NCBI GenBank assembly: GCA_024226455.1
Contig: JAAELR010000299.1
Location: 1-32,343 of the forward strand
Length of the DNA: 32,343 bases
Direction of reading: 5' to 3'
From: Paracoccaceae bacterium
GTDB lineage: Bacteria > Pseudomonadota > Alphaproteobacteria > Rhodobacterales > Rhodobacteraceae
Part shown: one piece after another, positions 16,869-25,578 of the stretch
Layout: each line of letters opens with the position of its first letter
How positions within the stretch are numbered: the stretch's first letter is position 1
Notes under the pieces: generated by a model
Told to the model about the DNA's origin: nothing
Databases searched by the model: none
The model's input: only the letters and a program-made list of their open reading frames with translations
Made by a program: the position numbers and the translations under genes

Positions 16869-18140
16869 ATGCGAAAACCGCTTTTTCTGGGTTTGCTGCT
16901 GTTGTTGGTCGCGGGCACTGCACCGGCCGAGACGCTGGCCGTCGATCACTCTCTACGCCCGCCCGCAAGGCCCGGCAAGGCGCGGGTGGCTGAGGTACCT
17001 GTCACGGCCCCGGCAACGGCAAGAACCGGGTTTCGGCGCTGGGTCGGCCAGTTCCGCAAGCGCGCCCTGGCTCAGGGTATCCGGGCGGATGTTTTTGACC
17101 GCGCCTTTCGCGGCGTGCGCTACAACGCCGCCATCGTCGCGAAAGACCGCAACCAGTCGGAATTCACCAAGCAGATCTGGGATTACCTCGACAGCGCCGT
17201 TTCCGCCGCCCGAGTCCGCAACGGCCGTGCCGCGCTGGCCCGCTTCGGCACGGTTCTGACCCGTATAGAAGCCCGCTACGGCGTCGAAAAAGAGGTCGTC
17301 GCGGCGATCTGGGGGCTGGAAAGCTCTTATGGCGCGGTGCGTGGCAGCACTCCGGTGATCGAGGCGCTGGCCACACTGGCCTATGACACCAGGCGGCCCG
17401 CCTTCTTCGAGGCCCAGGTGCTGGCCGCCCTGCGCATCCTGCAGGCCGGCGACACAACGGCGGGTAACATGGTGGGCAGCTGGGCCGGCGCAATGGGGCA
17501 TACCCAGTTCATGCCCGGCTCCTACCTGGACCACGCCCAGGATTTCGACCGCAACGGCAGGCGCGACATCTGGGGCGACGACCCGACCGACGCGCTGGCC
17601 TCGACCGCCGCCTATCTGGCACATCACGGCTGGACCAAGGGCCAACCCTGGGGGATGGAGGTGCTGCTGCCCGGGGGGTTCGACTATTCCATCACCTCTG
17701 AACGGGTCAAGCGGCCGACCCGCGACTGGGTCCGCATGGGGGTGAAGAGCGCGCACGGCTTGCGCCTGCCAAACCACCGCCGCAGTTCGATCCTGCTACC
17801 TGCGGGGCACAAGGGTGCCGCGTTCCTGATCTTCGACAATTTCCAGGTGATCGAGAAATACAACACCGCGGACGCCTATGTGATCGGCGTCGGACATCTG
17901 GCCGACCGGCTGGGCGGCGGCGCAGCGATCCGGTCGGGCTGGCCGCGTGGCGACCGGGCGCTGTCGTTCTCGGAAAAGCAGGAAATGCAGCGGCACCTTC
18001 TGGCACGGGGTTTTGACCCCGAAGGCGTCGACGGCATCATCGGTCCACGCACCATCGCGGCGGTGCAGGAGTTCCAGAAAACCATCGGTCTGGTGCCAGA
18101 TGGCTACCCGTCTTTGTCGGTTCTGAAGCGGCTCCGCTAG
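16869..18140 (+). CDS. Lytic murein transglycosylase with peptidoglycan-binding domain
   Basis: A 423-residue exported protein. A signal peptide (MRKPLFLGLLLLLVAGTAPAE) is followed by an Ala/Pro/Arg linker. The MltB-type SLT domain (about 52-345) has the catalytic Glu151 in IWGLESSYGAVRG, then GAMGHTQFMPGSYL and DIWGDDPTDALASTAAYL. A peptidoglycan-binding domain with a repeat ends the protein (about 362-423, LLARGFDPEGVDGIIGPRTIAAVQEFQ). It cleaves glycan strands to anhydromuropeptides in the periplasm. An overlapping out-of-frame ATG at 16865 is not used. Confidence 0.93.
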   Translation: MRKPLFLGLLLLLVAGTAPAETLAVDHSLRPPARPGKARVAEVPVTAPATARTGFRRWVGQFRKRALAQGIRADVFDRAFRGVRYNAAIVAKDRNQSEFTKQIWDYLDSAVSAARVRNGRAALARFGTVLTRIEARYGVEKEVVAAIWGLESSYGAVRGSTPVIEALATLAYDTRRPAFFEAQVLAALRILQAGDTTAGNMVGSWAGAMGHTQFMPGSYLDHAQDFDRNGRRDIWGDDPTDALASTAAYLAHHGWTKGQPWGMEVLLPGGFDYSITSERVKRPTRDWVRMGVKSAHGLRLPNHRRSSILLPAGHKGAAFLIFDNFQVIEKYNTADAYVIGVGHLADRLGGGAAIRSGWPRGDRALSFSEKQEMQRHLLARGFDPEGVDGIIGPRTIAAVQEFQKTIGLVPDGYPSLSVLKRLR

Positions 18141-18292
18141 CGGCGGGCTGGTATAACAATGCCGCGCTGCCGCGCGAAGTCTGTTTCAGCAGGTTGCCTG
18201 GCGACGCTTCATTGCGGGCCGTATCGTGCGGGGCAAAGCCCACCAGCCAGCCGGACCTCTGGTGCATTGTCGTACGATGCACTGTCGATGCA

Positions 18293-21274
18293 TTACCCAA
18301 AGTGCCGCACCGACCGCGGATGCCGGCGGATCGCCGGTTTCGGGGCTGGCCCATCCGCCGGGGGCCCGGCTTGCGGCGGCGGCAGGCTTGCGGGGGGCGT
18401 CAGCTTGTCGCGCAGCAGCGCCAGCGGATGGGCCCGCAGGGTCAGGCGCATCGCCACGTAATCCTCGACCACCTCTTCGCCGAGGCTCATCGGCGGCAGT
18501 TCGACCCGCGGCTCGTCGAGCCCCTCGCCGTCGAGGTCGCTGGCAAAAAGCGGCAGTTCGCCGCTTGCGACCCGCGCCTTGGCGGCCCAGAGCGCCTCGC
18601 GCCGGGAAAGCCCCAGCGAGGCGAAGGCGTCGGCCTCGGCCAGTACCCGCAGCAGCCTCGGCGAGGTGCCGGCGCGGCGCCAGACATCCTCGACCGACAG
18701 ATAACCGTTGCCGCGCGCGCCGGTGATCCAGCCGGCCTCTTCATCGCCCATGGCGCGAATCTGCCGGAACCCCAAGCGAAGCGCCAGCCCGCCATGGCCA
18801 TCCGGTTCCATCACGTTGTCCCAAAAGCTGGCGTTGATATCGACAGGCCGCACCGTGACCCCATGTTCGCGTGCATCGCGCACGATCTGGGCCGGCGCGT
18901 AGAACCCCATCGGTTGCGAATTCAGCAGCGCGCAGGCGAAGATGCCGGGGTGGTGCCGTTTCAGCCAGGCGCTGGCATAGACCAGCAGCGCGAAGCTGGC
19001 CGCGTGGCTTTCGGGAAAACCGTAGGACCCGAACCCCTCGATCTGGCTGAAACAGCGCCCGGCGAAACCCTCGTCATAGCCGTTCTCGGCCATGCCCCGC
19101 ATGAACCGGTCGTGAAATTCGCTGACGCTCCCGTGCTTTTTGAACGTCGCCAGCGAGCGGCGCAGCCGGTCGGCCTCTTCCGGACTGAACCCCGCCCCGG
19201 TGATGGCGATCTGCATCGCCTGTTCCTGAAACAGCGGCACACCCAGCGTCTTGCCCAGCACCTGGCCCAGCGCGTCGGAGGGAAACACCACCTTTTCTTC
19301 GCCGTTTCTCCGGCGCAGATAGGGGTGCACCATATCGCCCTGAATCGGCCCGGGGCGGATGATGGCGACCTCTATCACCAGATCGTAGAAACTGCGCGGC
19401 CGCATCCGTGGCAGAAAGTTCATCTGGGCGCGGCTTTCCACCTGGAAGACGCCAAGACTGTCGGCCTTGCACAGCATGTCGTAGACCGCCGGATCCTCTG
19501 GCGGCAGGGTGGCGAGGCTGTAATCGATCTGGTGATGCTGGCCGATCAGGCCGAACGCCTTGCGGATGCAGGTCAGCATGCCCAAGGAAAGCACATCGAC
19601 CTTGAGGATGCCAAGCGCGTCGATATCGTCCTTGTCCCAGGGGATGACCGTGCGGTCCTCCATGGTGGCGTTCTCGACCGGCACCAGCTCATCAAGCCGC
19701 CCCTCGGTCATGATGAAGCCGCCCACATGCTGGGAAAGGTGGCGGGGAAAGCCGATGACCTCATGGATCAGCGCCATGGTCTGGGCCAGGCGGCGGTCGG
19801 ACGGATCGAGCCCGATCTCGCGCATCCGGTGTTCTTCGAGGCCCTTTGCCGAGAAGAACCCCCAGAGCTGCGAGGAAAGCGCGCTGATCGTGTCGTCGGT
19901 CAGCCCCATGGCGCGGCCAACCTCGCGGATGGCGCGCTTGCCGCGATAATGCACCACCGTGGCGCAAAGCCCGGCGCGGTGTCGGCCGTAACGCTGATAG
20001 ATATGCTGGATCACCTCCTCGCGCCGCTCATGCTCGAAATCCACGTCGATATCGGGCGGTTCGCCCCGGGCCTCGCTGACGAACCGCTCGAAGACCATGG
20101 TGCCGATCTCGGGGGAAACGGATGTGACGCCGAGGCAGTAGCAGACCACGGAATTGGCCGCAGAACCGCGACCCTGGCACAGGATGCCGCGATCACGGGC
20201 GAATTTCACCACGTCGCGGACGGTCAGGAAATAGGGCTCGTATTCCAGCGTGCCGATTAGGCGCAGCTCATGGGCCAGCATGTTGCGAACCTTTTCCGGT
20301 GCGCCCGAGGGATAGCGCCAGCGCAGCCCCTCATGGGCAAGGCGGGACAGGCGTTCTGGCGGCGCCTCGCCCCTGGTGATCTCGGACGGGTACTCATAGC
20401 GCAGCTCTGCCAGGTCGAACCGGCAGCGGCCGGCGATTTCCGCGGCGCGGTCGATGGCCTCTTCGTGGCCCTTGAAGATACGCCGCATCTCGGGTTCGCA
20501 GCGCAGGCGCTGCTCGGCATTGGCCAGTGCCGCGCGGCCCAGCCGGTCGACGCGGGTGCCGGTGCGGATGGCGGTCAGCACGTCGGCCAGCCTGCGCCGC
20601 GAAGCCTTGTGCATGACCGGGCTGGCCGAGGCGACGGTGGCGATGCCCAACTGGTCGGCAAGGTTGCCGAGGTCGCCGAACCGCGCGCTGTCCTGCCCGT
20701 CATAACATGGCGCCAGCAGCAGCGAGGCCTGCCCGGCAAAGCGGCGCGTCAACCGCTGCGCTACCTGCACCCACGGGCTCGCGCCGCACCTCACCGCCTG
20801 CGCATCCGGCGGGGGATGCAGGATCAGTTCCTGTGCTGCACCCCATTCGCGCAGGTCGTCGAGCCGCAGCAGGCAGTTGCCCTTCTTGGCGCGCAGCCTG
20901 CCAAGCGACAGCAGCCGGCAGAGATTTGCCCAGCCTTGGCGATCCCATGGCAGGGCGGTGACGGTGAACCCATCCTGAAGCACGATGCGCGCGGCGGGAA
21001 TCAGCCGTGGGACGTTATCGACAGGCGCCGAGGGCGGGCGGGGGATATGCGCGGGCCGTGGCGGGCCGATGGGGTCTTTTGCCCGTAGACGCACCAGGCG
21101 AGCGATTTCGCGCATCTCGGTATGCGCGCGCACGACCCCGGCCACAGAGTTTTCATCGGCGATGGCGATGGCGCTCATCCCCATCATGGCGGCGAGCTGC
21201 ATGTATTCCTCGGGATGCGACCCGCCGGTGAGGAAGGTGAAGTTCGAGGTTATATTCAGCTCGGCACAGGTCAT
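18293..21274 (-). CDS. dnaE2: Error-prone DNA polymerase DnaE2, C-terminus missing
   Basis: The protein has 993 residues from ATG 21274 (a GTG just before at 21277 is possible). It holds the PHP domain (ELNITSNFTFLTGGSHPEEY), the catalytic PDIDVDFEHERR (Asp pair of the polymerase site near 410-412) and the third Asp in LKVDVLSLG, plus the helix-hairpin-helix region (GFRQIRAMGDEEAG). The family is usually about 1,050-1,100 residues with an OB-fold nucleic-acid domain at the end. Here similarity stops after HPLALLRDKLTP and about 30 Pro-rich, Arg-rich residues follow. No frame in the remaining 150 bp restores the OB fold. DnaE2 does translesion synthesis with ImuA/ImuB, but neither gene is adjacent. 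Confidence 0.9.
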   Translation of the reverse strand: MTCAELNITSNFTFLTGGSHPEEYMQLAAMMGMSAIAIADENSVAGVVRAHTEMREIARLVRLRAKDPIGPPRPAHIPRPPSAPVDNVPRLIPAARIVLQDGFTVTALPWDRQGWANLCRLLSLGRLRAKKGNCLLRLDDLREWGAAQELILHPPPDAQAVRCGASPWVQVAQRLTRRFAGQASLLLAPCYDGQDSARFGDLGNLADQLGIATVASASPVMHKASRRRLADVLTAIRTGTRVDRLGRAALANAEQRLRCEPEMRRIFKGHEEAIDRAAEIAGRCRFDLAELRYEYPSEITRGEAPPERLSRLAHEGLRWRYPSGAPEKVRNMLAHELRLIGTLEYEPYFLTVRDVVKFARDRGILCQGRGSAANSVVCYCLGVTSVSPEIGTMVFERFVSEARGEPPDIDVDFEHERREEVIQHIYQRYGRHRAGLCATVVHYRGKRAIREVGRAMGLTDDTISALSSQLWGFFSAKGLEEHRMREIGLDPSDRRLAQTMALIHEVIGFPRHLSQHVGGFIMTEGRLDELVPVENATMEDRTVIPWDKDDIDALGILKVDVLSLGMLTCIRKAFGLIGQHHQIDYSLATLPPEDPAVYDMLCKADSLGVFQVESRAQMNFLPRMRPRSFYDLVIEVAIIRPGPIQGDMVHPYLRRRNGEEKVVFPSDALGQVLGKTLGVPLFQEQAMQIAITGAGFSPEEADRLRRSLATFKKHGSVSEFHDRFMRGMAENGYDEGFAGRCFSQIEGFGSYGFPESHAASFALLVYASAWLKRHHPGIFACALLNSQPMGFYAPAQIVRDAREHGVTVRPVDINASFWDNVMEPDGHGGLALRLGFRQIRAMGDEEAGWITGARGNGYLSVEDVWRRAGTSPRLLRVLAEADAFASLGLSRREALWAAKARVASGELPLFASDLDGEGLDEPRVELPPMSLGEEVVEDYVAMRLTLRAHPLALLRDKLTPPASLPPPQAGPPADGPAPKPAIRRHPRSVRHFG

Positions 21275-21282
21275 CACCAGGC

Positions 21283-21302
21283 ACTATATTCCTGTTTTGT
21301 TC
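21283..21302 (-). promoter_or_regulatory. Near-consensus LexA (SOS) box and -10 before dnaE2
   Basis: On the plus strand ATTC-CTGTTTT-GTTC (21288-21302) differs by one base from the alphaproteobacterial LexA site GTTC-N7-GTTC. On the minus strand it abuts TATAGT (21283-21288), a good -10. Only eight bases separate that -10 from the dnaE2 ATG, so the transcript may be leaderless or nearly so. LexA control of dnaE2 is established in related bacteria; here it is inferred. Confidence 0.5.
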
Positions 21303-21549
21303 TCGTTTGGAGTCCCATTGTGGCGGATGCTGCCCCATGTCCCTGTTGCGCGGGCGAAAAGGTATCGCAGCCGTGTTTTACACCAACAGGCAACCGGGCA
21401 TTTTCCTCCGCCTGACCGCGATGTGCGCAAGATCCGAGCGCGGAACAGGCCGCCGGGTTGACGACCGCACCGAGGAAAAGCCCAGCCGTTTCGTGCGTCA
21501 ATCGGGGCAAGCCGGGCGAAGCAGTTCGGCGCGCAGGTGCTGCGCAAAC

Positions 21550-21578
21550 CCTGCCGGAGACCCGCGCGGGTCAGCAGG
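21550..21578. terminator. Hairpin across the stop codon of the exported-protein gene
   Basis: The 14-bp palindrome GACCCGCGCGGGTC (21559-21572) is extended by CCTGC (21550-21554) pairing with GCAGG (21574-21578). It covers the minus-strand stop at 21571-21573. There is no T-run, so it may be a 3' stabilising or Rho-related structure rather than an intrinsic terminator. Confidence 0.35.
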
Positions 21579-22026
21579 CCCCGAAATGCAGGCAGGTCCG
21601 CAGCGTTCCCACCTGACCGGCTGTCGGATGGAAAAACGTGTTGCCCCTGCAGGCGCCGATGGTGAGGCTGTAGCTTTTGCCATGGACCCGGAGCCATGTC
21701 AGAACCTGGGTTCCGTTCGGGATGTTTCCGCACCACGAGGCCACGCAGGTTTCGGTGACCCAGACCGGAACGTTCATCGCAATGTCGACGCCACGCTGGG
21801 TCAGGGCAATTCCCTTGAACCGTGCCGAATAGGAACGGTCCTGCGGCATCGAACTGCCGGCGTCCATCCGCGCCGGGACCCCGGAGAATCTGCCAAGGAC
21901 CGGCACATAGGCCTCTGCCGCAGAATGCGTGATATTGAACGCCTGCTCCACGGTCGGTTGAACGCAGCTTAGCGCCAGGACCGGGGCGGGCAGGACCGCC
22001 AGGATGATCGCCAGTATCCGTTTCAT
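21571..22026 (-). CDS. Exported cysteine-rich hypothetical protein
   Basis: A 151-residue protein with a signal peptide ([20 protein letters not shown]). The mature part has six cysteines: one near the start ([11 protein letters not shown]), a close pair (TCVASWCGN), one in IGACRGN and two at the end (RTCLHFGAC). This suggests three disulfides in the periplasm. I do not recognise the family. Its ATG overlaps the rppH stop (ATGA), so the two are translationally coupled. Confidence 0.75.
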   Translation of the reverse strand: MKRILAIILAVLPAPVLALSCVQPTVEQAFNITHSAAEAYVPVLGRFSGVPARMDAGSSMPQDRSYSARFKGIALTQRGVDIAMNVPVWVTETCVASWCGNIPNGTQVLTWLRVHGKSYSLTIGACRGNTFFHPTAGQVGTLRTCLHFGAC

Positions 22027-22508
22027 GTCAGATGCTCCTCAAACGCCTGGAAAACTTGCGTATAGACCGCATGTTTAAAGGGTACGATACTCTTGACCAA
22101 CCGATCCGGCAAAAGCCATGTCCATTTTGAGAACTCGGGATACTCTGTCTCGATCAGGATCTGGTCGTTATCACCGTGAAACCGCATCAGGAACCAACGC
22201 TGTTTCTGGCCCCGGTAGCGCCCCTTCCAGATCCTGGGCACGATGTCATGCGGCAGGTCATAGGTCACCCAGCCGGGGGTTTCCGCCTCGACCGTCACCA
22301 GATCGGCGCAAACGCCGGTCTCTTCCCACAGCTCGCGCAGGGCGGCCTCGCGCGGCGTTTCGCCCGGGTCTATCCCGCCCTGGGGCATCTGCCAGGCATC
22401 GCCGCCTGCGTCGATGCGCTGGCCGGCAAAGACCTCGCCCGCCGGATTGAGCAGCACGATGCCTGCGCAGGGTCGGTAGGGCAGGCGAGAGATTTCATCT
22501 GGTGTCAT
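22023..22508 (-). CDS. rppH: RppH, RNA 5'-pyrophosphohydrolase
   Basis: RppH removes pyrophosphate from the 5' end of mRNA, which starts RNase E-dependent decay. From ATG 22508 ([16 protein letters not shown]) the product is 161 residues, the usual size; a further in-frame start at 22544 gives an unlikely extension. The Nudix box lies at 44-66 with G44, E50, R58, E59, E62, E63 in place, preceded by WQMPQGG, the RppH signature. The [13 protein letters not shown] strand and the C-terminal [13 protein letters not shown] are also typical. It shares an ATGA overlap with the exported protein downstream. Confidence 0.94.
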   Translation of the reverse strand: MTPDEISRLPYRPCAGIVLLNPAGEVFAGQRIDAGGDAWQMPQGGIDPGETPREAALRELWEETGVCADLVTVEAETPGWVTYDLPHDIVPRIWKGRYRGQKQRWFLMRFHGDNDQILIETEYPEFSKWTWLLPDRLVKSIVPFKHAVYTQVFQAFEEHLT

Positions 22509-22567
22509 GCATTGTGCATGCCCCGCGCGCCGGTACGGACGCAAGGGCTAATCACCGGGCCAGCGTA

Positions 22568-22930
22568 TCAGTCACATTTTGCGGCGGGTACCGACAAAAC
22601 CCGGAGGCGCCCGCTTTCTATTGCCCGGCGCACCTCGACGCACCCGGCTTCGCCAATTTGACCGGTCAACCATCCGGATCGGGTTGAAGCCGCATGCTGA
22701 CTGCCATCCGCGAGTTTGGACAAGTACTGGATCCGCGCGCCCATTTCAGATTGGATTGCGACCGAACTCACGACCTGTGCAATCTCGAGCCGCAGGTGTT
22801 GGTGCGGTTCCGGGGCCATCCAGATCGCCGCTCCCGCCAGAACAAGGCCCGCGACGGCGGCACCGGTGACCGGTTTCAACCATCCGAATTGCCACGCGAT
22901 GCGCAACCGGTCCCTTAACGACAGCTTCAC
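22568..22930 (-). CDS. Small single-span membrane protein
   Basis: About 120 residues with one membrane helix (about 25-40, AAVAGLVLAGAAIWMA) and a short basic N-terminal cytoplasmic part (KLSLRDRLRIAWQFGWLKP). The periplasmic part has two cysteines (AGCVEVRR and AAKCD at the end). GTG 22930 is chosen because a G-run lies 6-11 bp upstream; TTG 22936 is an alternative. A 9-bp hairpin immediately precedes the G-run. I do not recognise the family. Confidence 0.6.
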   Translation of the reverse strand: MKLSLRDRLRIAWQFGWLKPVTGAAVAGLVLAGAAIWMAPEPHQHLRLEIAQVVSSVAIQSEMGARIQYLSKLADGSQHAASTRSGWLTGQIGEAGCVEVRRAIESGRLRVLSVPAAKCD

Positions 22931-22939
22931 GGGCAACCC

Positions 22940-22967
22940 CCCGGCGAGTGGGTGATGCCTCGCCGGG
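22940..22967. promoter_or_regulatory. Hairpin next to the ribosome site of the small membrane gene
   Basis: CCCGGCGAG (22940-22948) and CTCGCCGGG (22959-22967) form a perfect 9-bp stem with a 10-nt loop in the ctpA-to-membrane-protein gap. On the minus strand the stem ends in the G-run that precedes the GTG at 22930. It may end ctpA transcription or hide the ribosome site. No T-run is present. Confidence 0.4.
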
Positions 22968-23003
22968 ATCGCCTGTACCGGAACCGACGAGCGTCGCGCT
23001 GGC

Positions 23004-24341
23004 TCACTCGGCGGGGTTGCCCAGCGCGCTTAGCCCGCGCAGCAGGTCGATGGCATAGGCCAGCTGATAGTCATCGTCGCGCAGCTTGGCGGCCTCTTCG
23101 GCGGCGGCACGCTCTTGCTCGATCTGGCGGCGCTCGTCTTCGGTCAGCGAATCGTTGTCCAGCGAGCCGCGCAGGTCGGCCTCGGTGCGCGCCGGGCGGT
23201 CATTCTCGGCCTCGTTCTCTTCGTCCGGGCGGTGGCGCGGTTGCTCGACGACAATGTCGGGCGACACGCCCAGCGCCTGGATGGAACGGCCCGACGGCGT
23301 GTAATACCGCGCCGTGGTCAGCCGCATCGCACCGTCGCCGCGCAGCGGCATCACCGTTTGCACCGATCCCTTGCCGAACGATTTGGTGCCCACGATGATC
23401 GCGCGGCGGTGGTCCTGCAGCGCGCCGGCGACAATTTCAGAGGCAGAGGCAGAGCCGCCGTTGATCAGCACAACCACGGGCTTGCCCATGGCCAGATCTC
23501 CCTCATTGGCATTGTAGCGCTCGCCATCCTGCGGGTCGCGGCCGCGGGTAGAGACGATCTCTCCGGCATCGAGAAACGCGTCCGAGACCTTGATCGCCTG
23601 GGTCAGCAGCCCGCCGGGGTTGTTGCGCAGGTCCAGCACCACGCCGTTGACCTTGTCCATACCGCCGATTTCCTCGACCGCCTCGGCCAGACCGCTTTCC
23701 AGATTGGGATAGGTCTGGTCGTTGAAGGTGGTGACACGCAGCACCACCGTGTTGCCCTCTGCGCGGGTGCGCACGGCCGTAAGCTTGATGGTGTCGCGGA
23801 TGATCGAGACGTCAAAGGGCTCGTTTTCGCCTTCGCGCACAACGGTAATGATGATCTCTGATCCCACCGGGCCGCGCATCAGCTCGACCGCTTGGTTAAG
23901 GGTCAGGCCCAGCACCGACTCGCCGTCCACATGGGTAATGAAATCGCCCGCCTCCATGCCCGCGGCATCCGCCGGCGTGTCGTCGATGGGCGACACCACC
24001 TTGACGAAGCCCTCCTCCTGCGTGACCTCGATGCCCAGGCCGCCAAAGCTGCCGCGGGTCTGCACCCGCATGTCGTTGGCGTCTTTGGGGCTGAGATAGC
24101 TGGAATGCGGATCGAGCGAGGTCAGCATGCCGTTGATTGCCGCCTCGATCAGCTCTGCCTCGTCCACATCTTCGACATATTGCGCGCGAATGCGCTCGAA
24201 GATGTCGCCGAAAAGGTCAAGCTGCTCATAGACGGATGTCCTGCGCTCGCCCTCCTGCGCCACCAAAGGCCCGGCGATCTGTGTCGTTGCCACGGCGCCT
24301 GCCAGAATTCCGGCCATCGCGGCCATCACGAACTTTCTCAT
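23004..24341 (-). CDS. ctpA: CtpA/Prc-type S41 carboxyl-terminal protease
   Basis: A 445-residue periplasmic serine protease. An N-terminal export/anchor segment (MRKFVMAAMAGILAGAVATTQIAG) is followed by a helical region, a PDZ domain (about 98-185, FGGLGIEVTQEEGFVKVVSPIDDTPA) and the S41 core. The catalytic dyad is Ser299 in NGGSASASEIVAGALQD and Lys324 in KSFGKGSVQT, 25 residues apart as in the family. The C-terminal Glu/Arg-rich stretch (about 375-425) is probably coiled coil. It lies 12 bp after envC, so both are likely cotranscribed. Known relatives process cell-wall hydrolases and other envelope proteins. Confidence 0.95.
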   Translation of the reverse strand: MRKFVMAAMAGILAGAVATTQIAGPLVAQEGERRTSVYEQLDLFGDIFERIRAQYVEDVDEAELIEAAINGMLTSLDPHSSYLSPKDANDMRVQTRGSFGGLGIEVTQEEGFVKVVSPIDDTPADAAGMEAGDFITHVDGESVLGLTLNQAVELMRGPVGSEIIITVVREGENEPFDVSIIRDTIKLTAVRTRAEGNTVVLRVTTFNDQTYPNLESGLAEAVEEIGGMDKVNGVVLDLRNNPGGLLTQAIKVSDAFLDAGEIVSTRGRDPQDGERYNANEGDLAMGKPVVVLINGGSASASEIVAGALQDHRRAIIVGTKSFGKGSVQTVMPLRGDGAMRLTTARYYTPSGRSIQALGVSPDIVVEQPRHRPDEENEAENDRPARTEADLRGSLDNDSLTEDERRQIEQERAAAEEAAKLRDDDYQLAYAIDLLRGLSALGNPAE

Positions 24342-24353
24342 CGCATCCTCGCG

Positions 24354-25478
24354 TTATTCGAAGGCGAACCAGATGCCGGGGTCTACCGGCTCTCCGCCCT
24401 GTCTCAGCTCCATATAGAGCGTTTCTGTCCGGTCTGCGCCACCTCCTTTGGCGGCATTCGCCAAAATCAGCCCTGCTTGCGGTGTATTTCCGCCCATAAG
24501 CCCCAACGGGGCGCCCGCTGGCAAGACCTCTCCTGTGGCTCCATACACTTCTGCCAGCCCGGCCAGAACCAGAAGATAGCCATCTCCGGGCTCAAGGATC
24601 ATCACATTTGCGTAGTCCAGCAGTGGGCCGCGATAGCGGATCGTGGCGGGCCAGGGCGTGGCGACCAGGGCCCGCGGCTGGGTGGCAATCACTAGGCCGG
24701 GGCGGCGGATGCCGGCGGCGTCCGCTTCTCCGGCCCGGCGCAGCACGGTGCCGGTAACCGGCAGCGGCAGGGCACCGCGCGCCTCGCCGATATGCAGCGG
24801 CGCGTCAGCGCCGGTAACCTGCAGGTCGGCCAGCCCCTCGGCAAAGCTGCGCAGCGTGTCGGCCGAATTCAGCAAGCTCGACAGCGCGGCGGGATCCTGC
24901 AGCAGCCGCTTGGGCAGGTCGGTGCGGTTGGAAATCGCCTGGCTCAACGCGCTGCGCGCCCGCTGCACGCCGGCAAGTCCCTCTTCCAGCGTCAGGGCCG
25001 CACTCTCCTGCAGCGCCCGCAGCAGGGCGATCTCTTCCAGTTCCGCCTTCAGCTTGTCCGCCTCACGGTGCAGCGCCGGGGTGATGTCGCTGACGATCAT
25101 GCCAGACCGCGCGGTGCCGGCGGGCCCCGAAGGGTGCAGCAGCAACAGTGGTGCCGGCGAGGTTTCTATCGATTGCAGCACTCCCAGCAGGCGCGAGACG
25201 CGGTCGCGCTCTGCTTCGAAGCGCTGGTGCATCGCTGCCTCGCGGATCGCGGCGCGGCGCAGGCCCTCGCGCAGAGCGGTCAGCCCATGCTCGTAGGCGC
25301 GGATGGTCCGGGTCAGCGCGGCGACCCGGTCGCCGCCGCGCTCGGCCAGGATCAGCGCGTTCTGCGCCGCCTCAAGCTGCCCGGCGGCGCGTTTGGCGAT
25401 CATCGCAGGGTTCTCCTGCGCCACGGCGGGAAGGGCAAGGAGCAGCAGGATGGCGAGCGCGGGGAACGTCGGTGTCAT
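24354..25478 (-). CDS. envC: EnvC-like murein hydrolase activator
   Basis: A 374-residue exported protein starting at ATG 25478 (MTPTFPALAILLLLALPAVAQ); TTG 25484 would add two residues. After the signal peptide comes a long Ala/Leu/Arg-rich coiled coil (about 20-215). A LytM/M23-like domain follows (about 245-374; GLVIATQPRALVATPWPATIRYRGPL, YGNVMI-type YANVMILEPGDGYLLVLAGL). The zinc-binding HxxxD/HxH residues of active M23 enzymes are not seen, fitting EnvC, which activates amidases at the septum rather than cutting murein. FtsEX is not in this window. Confidence 0.87.
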   Translation of the reverse strand: MTPTFPALAILLLLALPAVAQENPAMIAKRAAGQLEAAQNALILAERGGDRVAALTRTIRAYEHGLTALREGLRRAAIREAAMHQRFEAERDRVSRLLGVLQSIETSPAPLLLLHPSGPAGTARSGMIVSDITPALHREADKLKAELEEIALLRALQESAALTLEEGLAGVQRARSALSQAISNRTDLPKRLLQDPAALSSLLNSADTLRSFAEGLADLQVTGADAPLHIGEARGALPLPVTGTVLRRAGEADAAGIRRPGLVIATQPRALVATPWPATIRYRGPLLDYANVMILEPGDGYLLVLAGLAEVYGATGEVLPAGAPLGLMGGNTPQAGLILANAAKGGGADRTETLYMELRQGGEPVDPGIWFAFE

Positions 25479-25535
25479 GCACAAGCCGAGCCTGCGGCAG
25501 ACCGGCGGGGCGGTCCGCCGCTGACCCGGCGGCCT

Positions 25536-25567
25536 GTCGGCCTTGAGACCGGGCCGAAGAGGCCGAC
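25536..25567. repeat. 8-bp inverted repeat between gpmI and envC
   Basis: GTCGGCCT (25536-25543) and AGGCCGAC (25560-25567) can pair around a 16-nt loop in the 100-bp gpmI-envC gap. No T-run follows on the minus strand. It could be a weak attenuator or chance in GC-rich DNA. Confidence 0.35.
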
Positions 25568-25578
25568 AATACCGTTTT

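Noticed and set aside
18262-18295. Three TGCAT/ATGCA words near the end of dnaE2 as an operator or dif-like site
   Set aside because: The spacing is irregular and the region lies between convergent gene ends; no known site matches.
19864-19880. GCGAGGAAAGCGC in dnaE2 as another repeat copy
   Set aside because: Only the first nine or so bases match; the hairpin and GATGAGCG arm are absent.
18194-20260. 688-codon open frame antisense to dnaE2
   Set aside because: The dnaE2 frame carries catalytic motifs; the antisense product shows no recognisable domain and has shadow-like composition.
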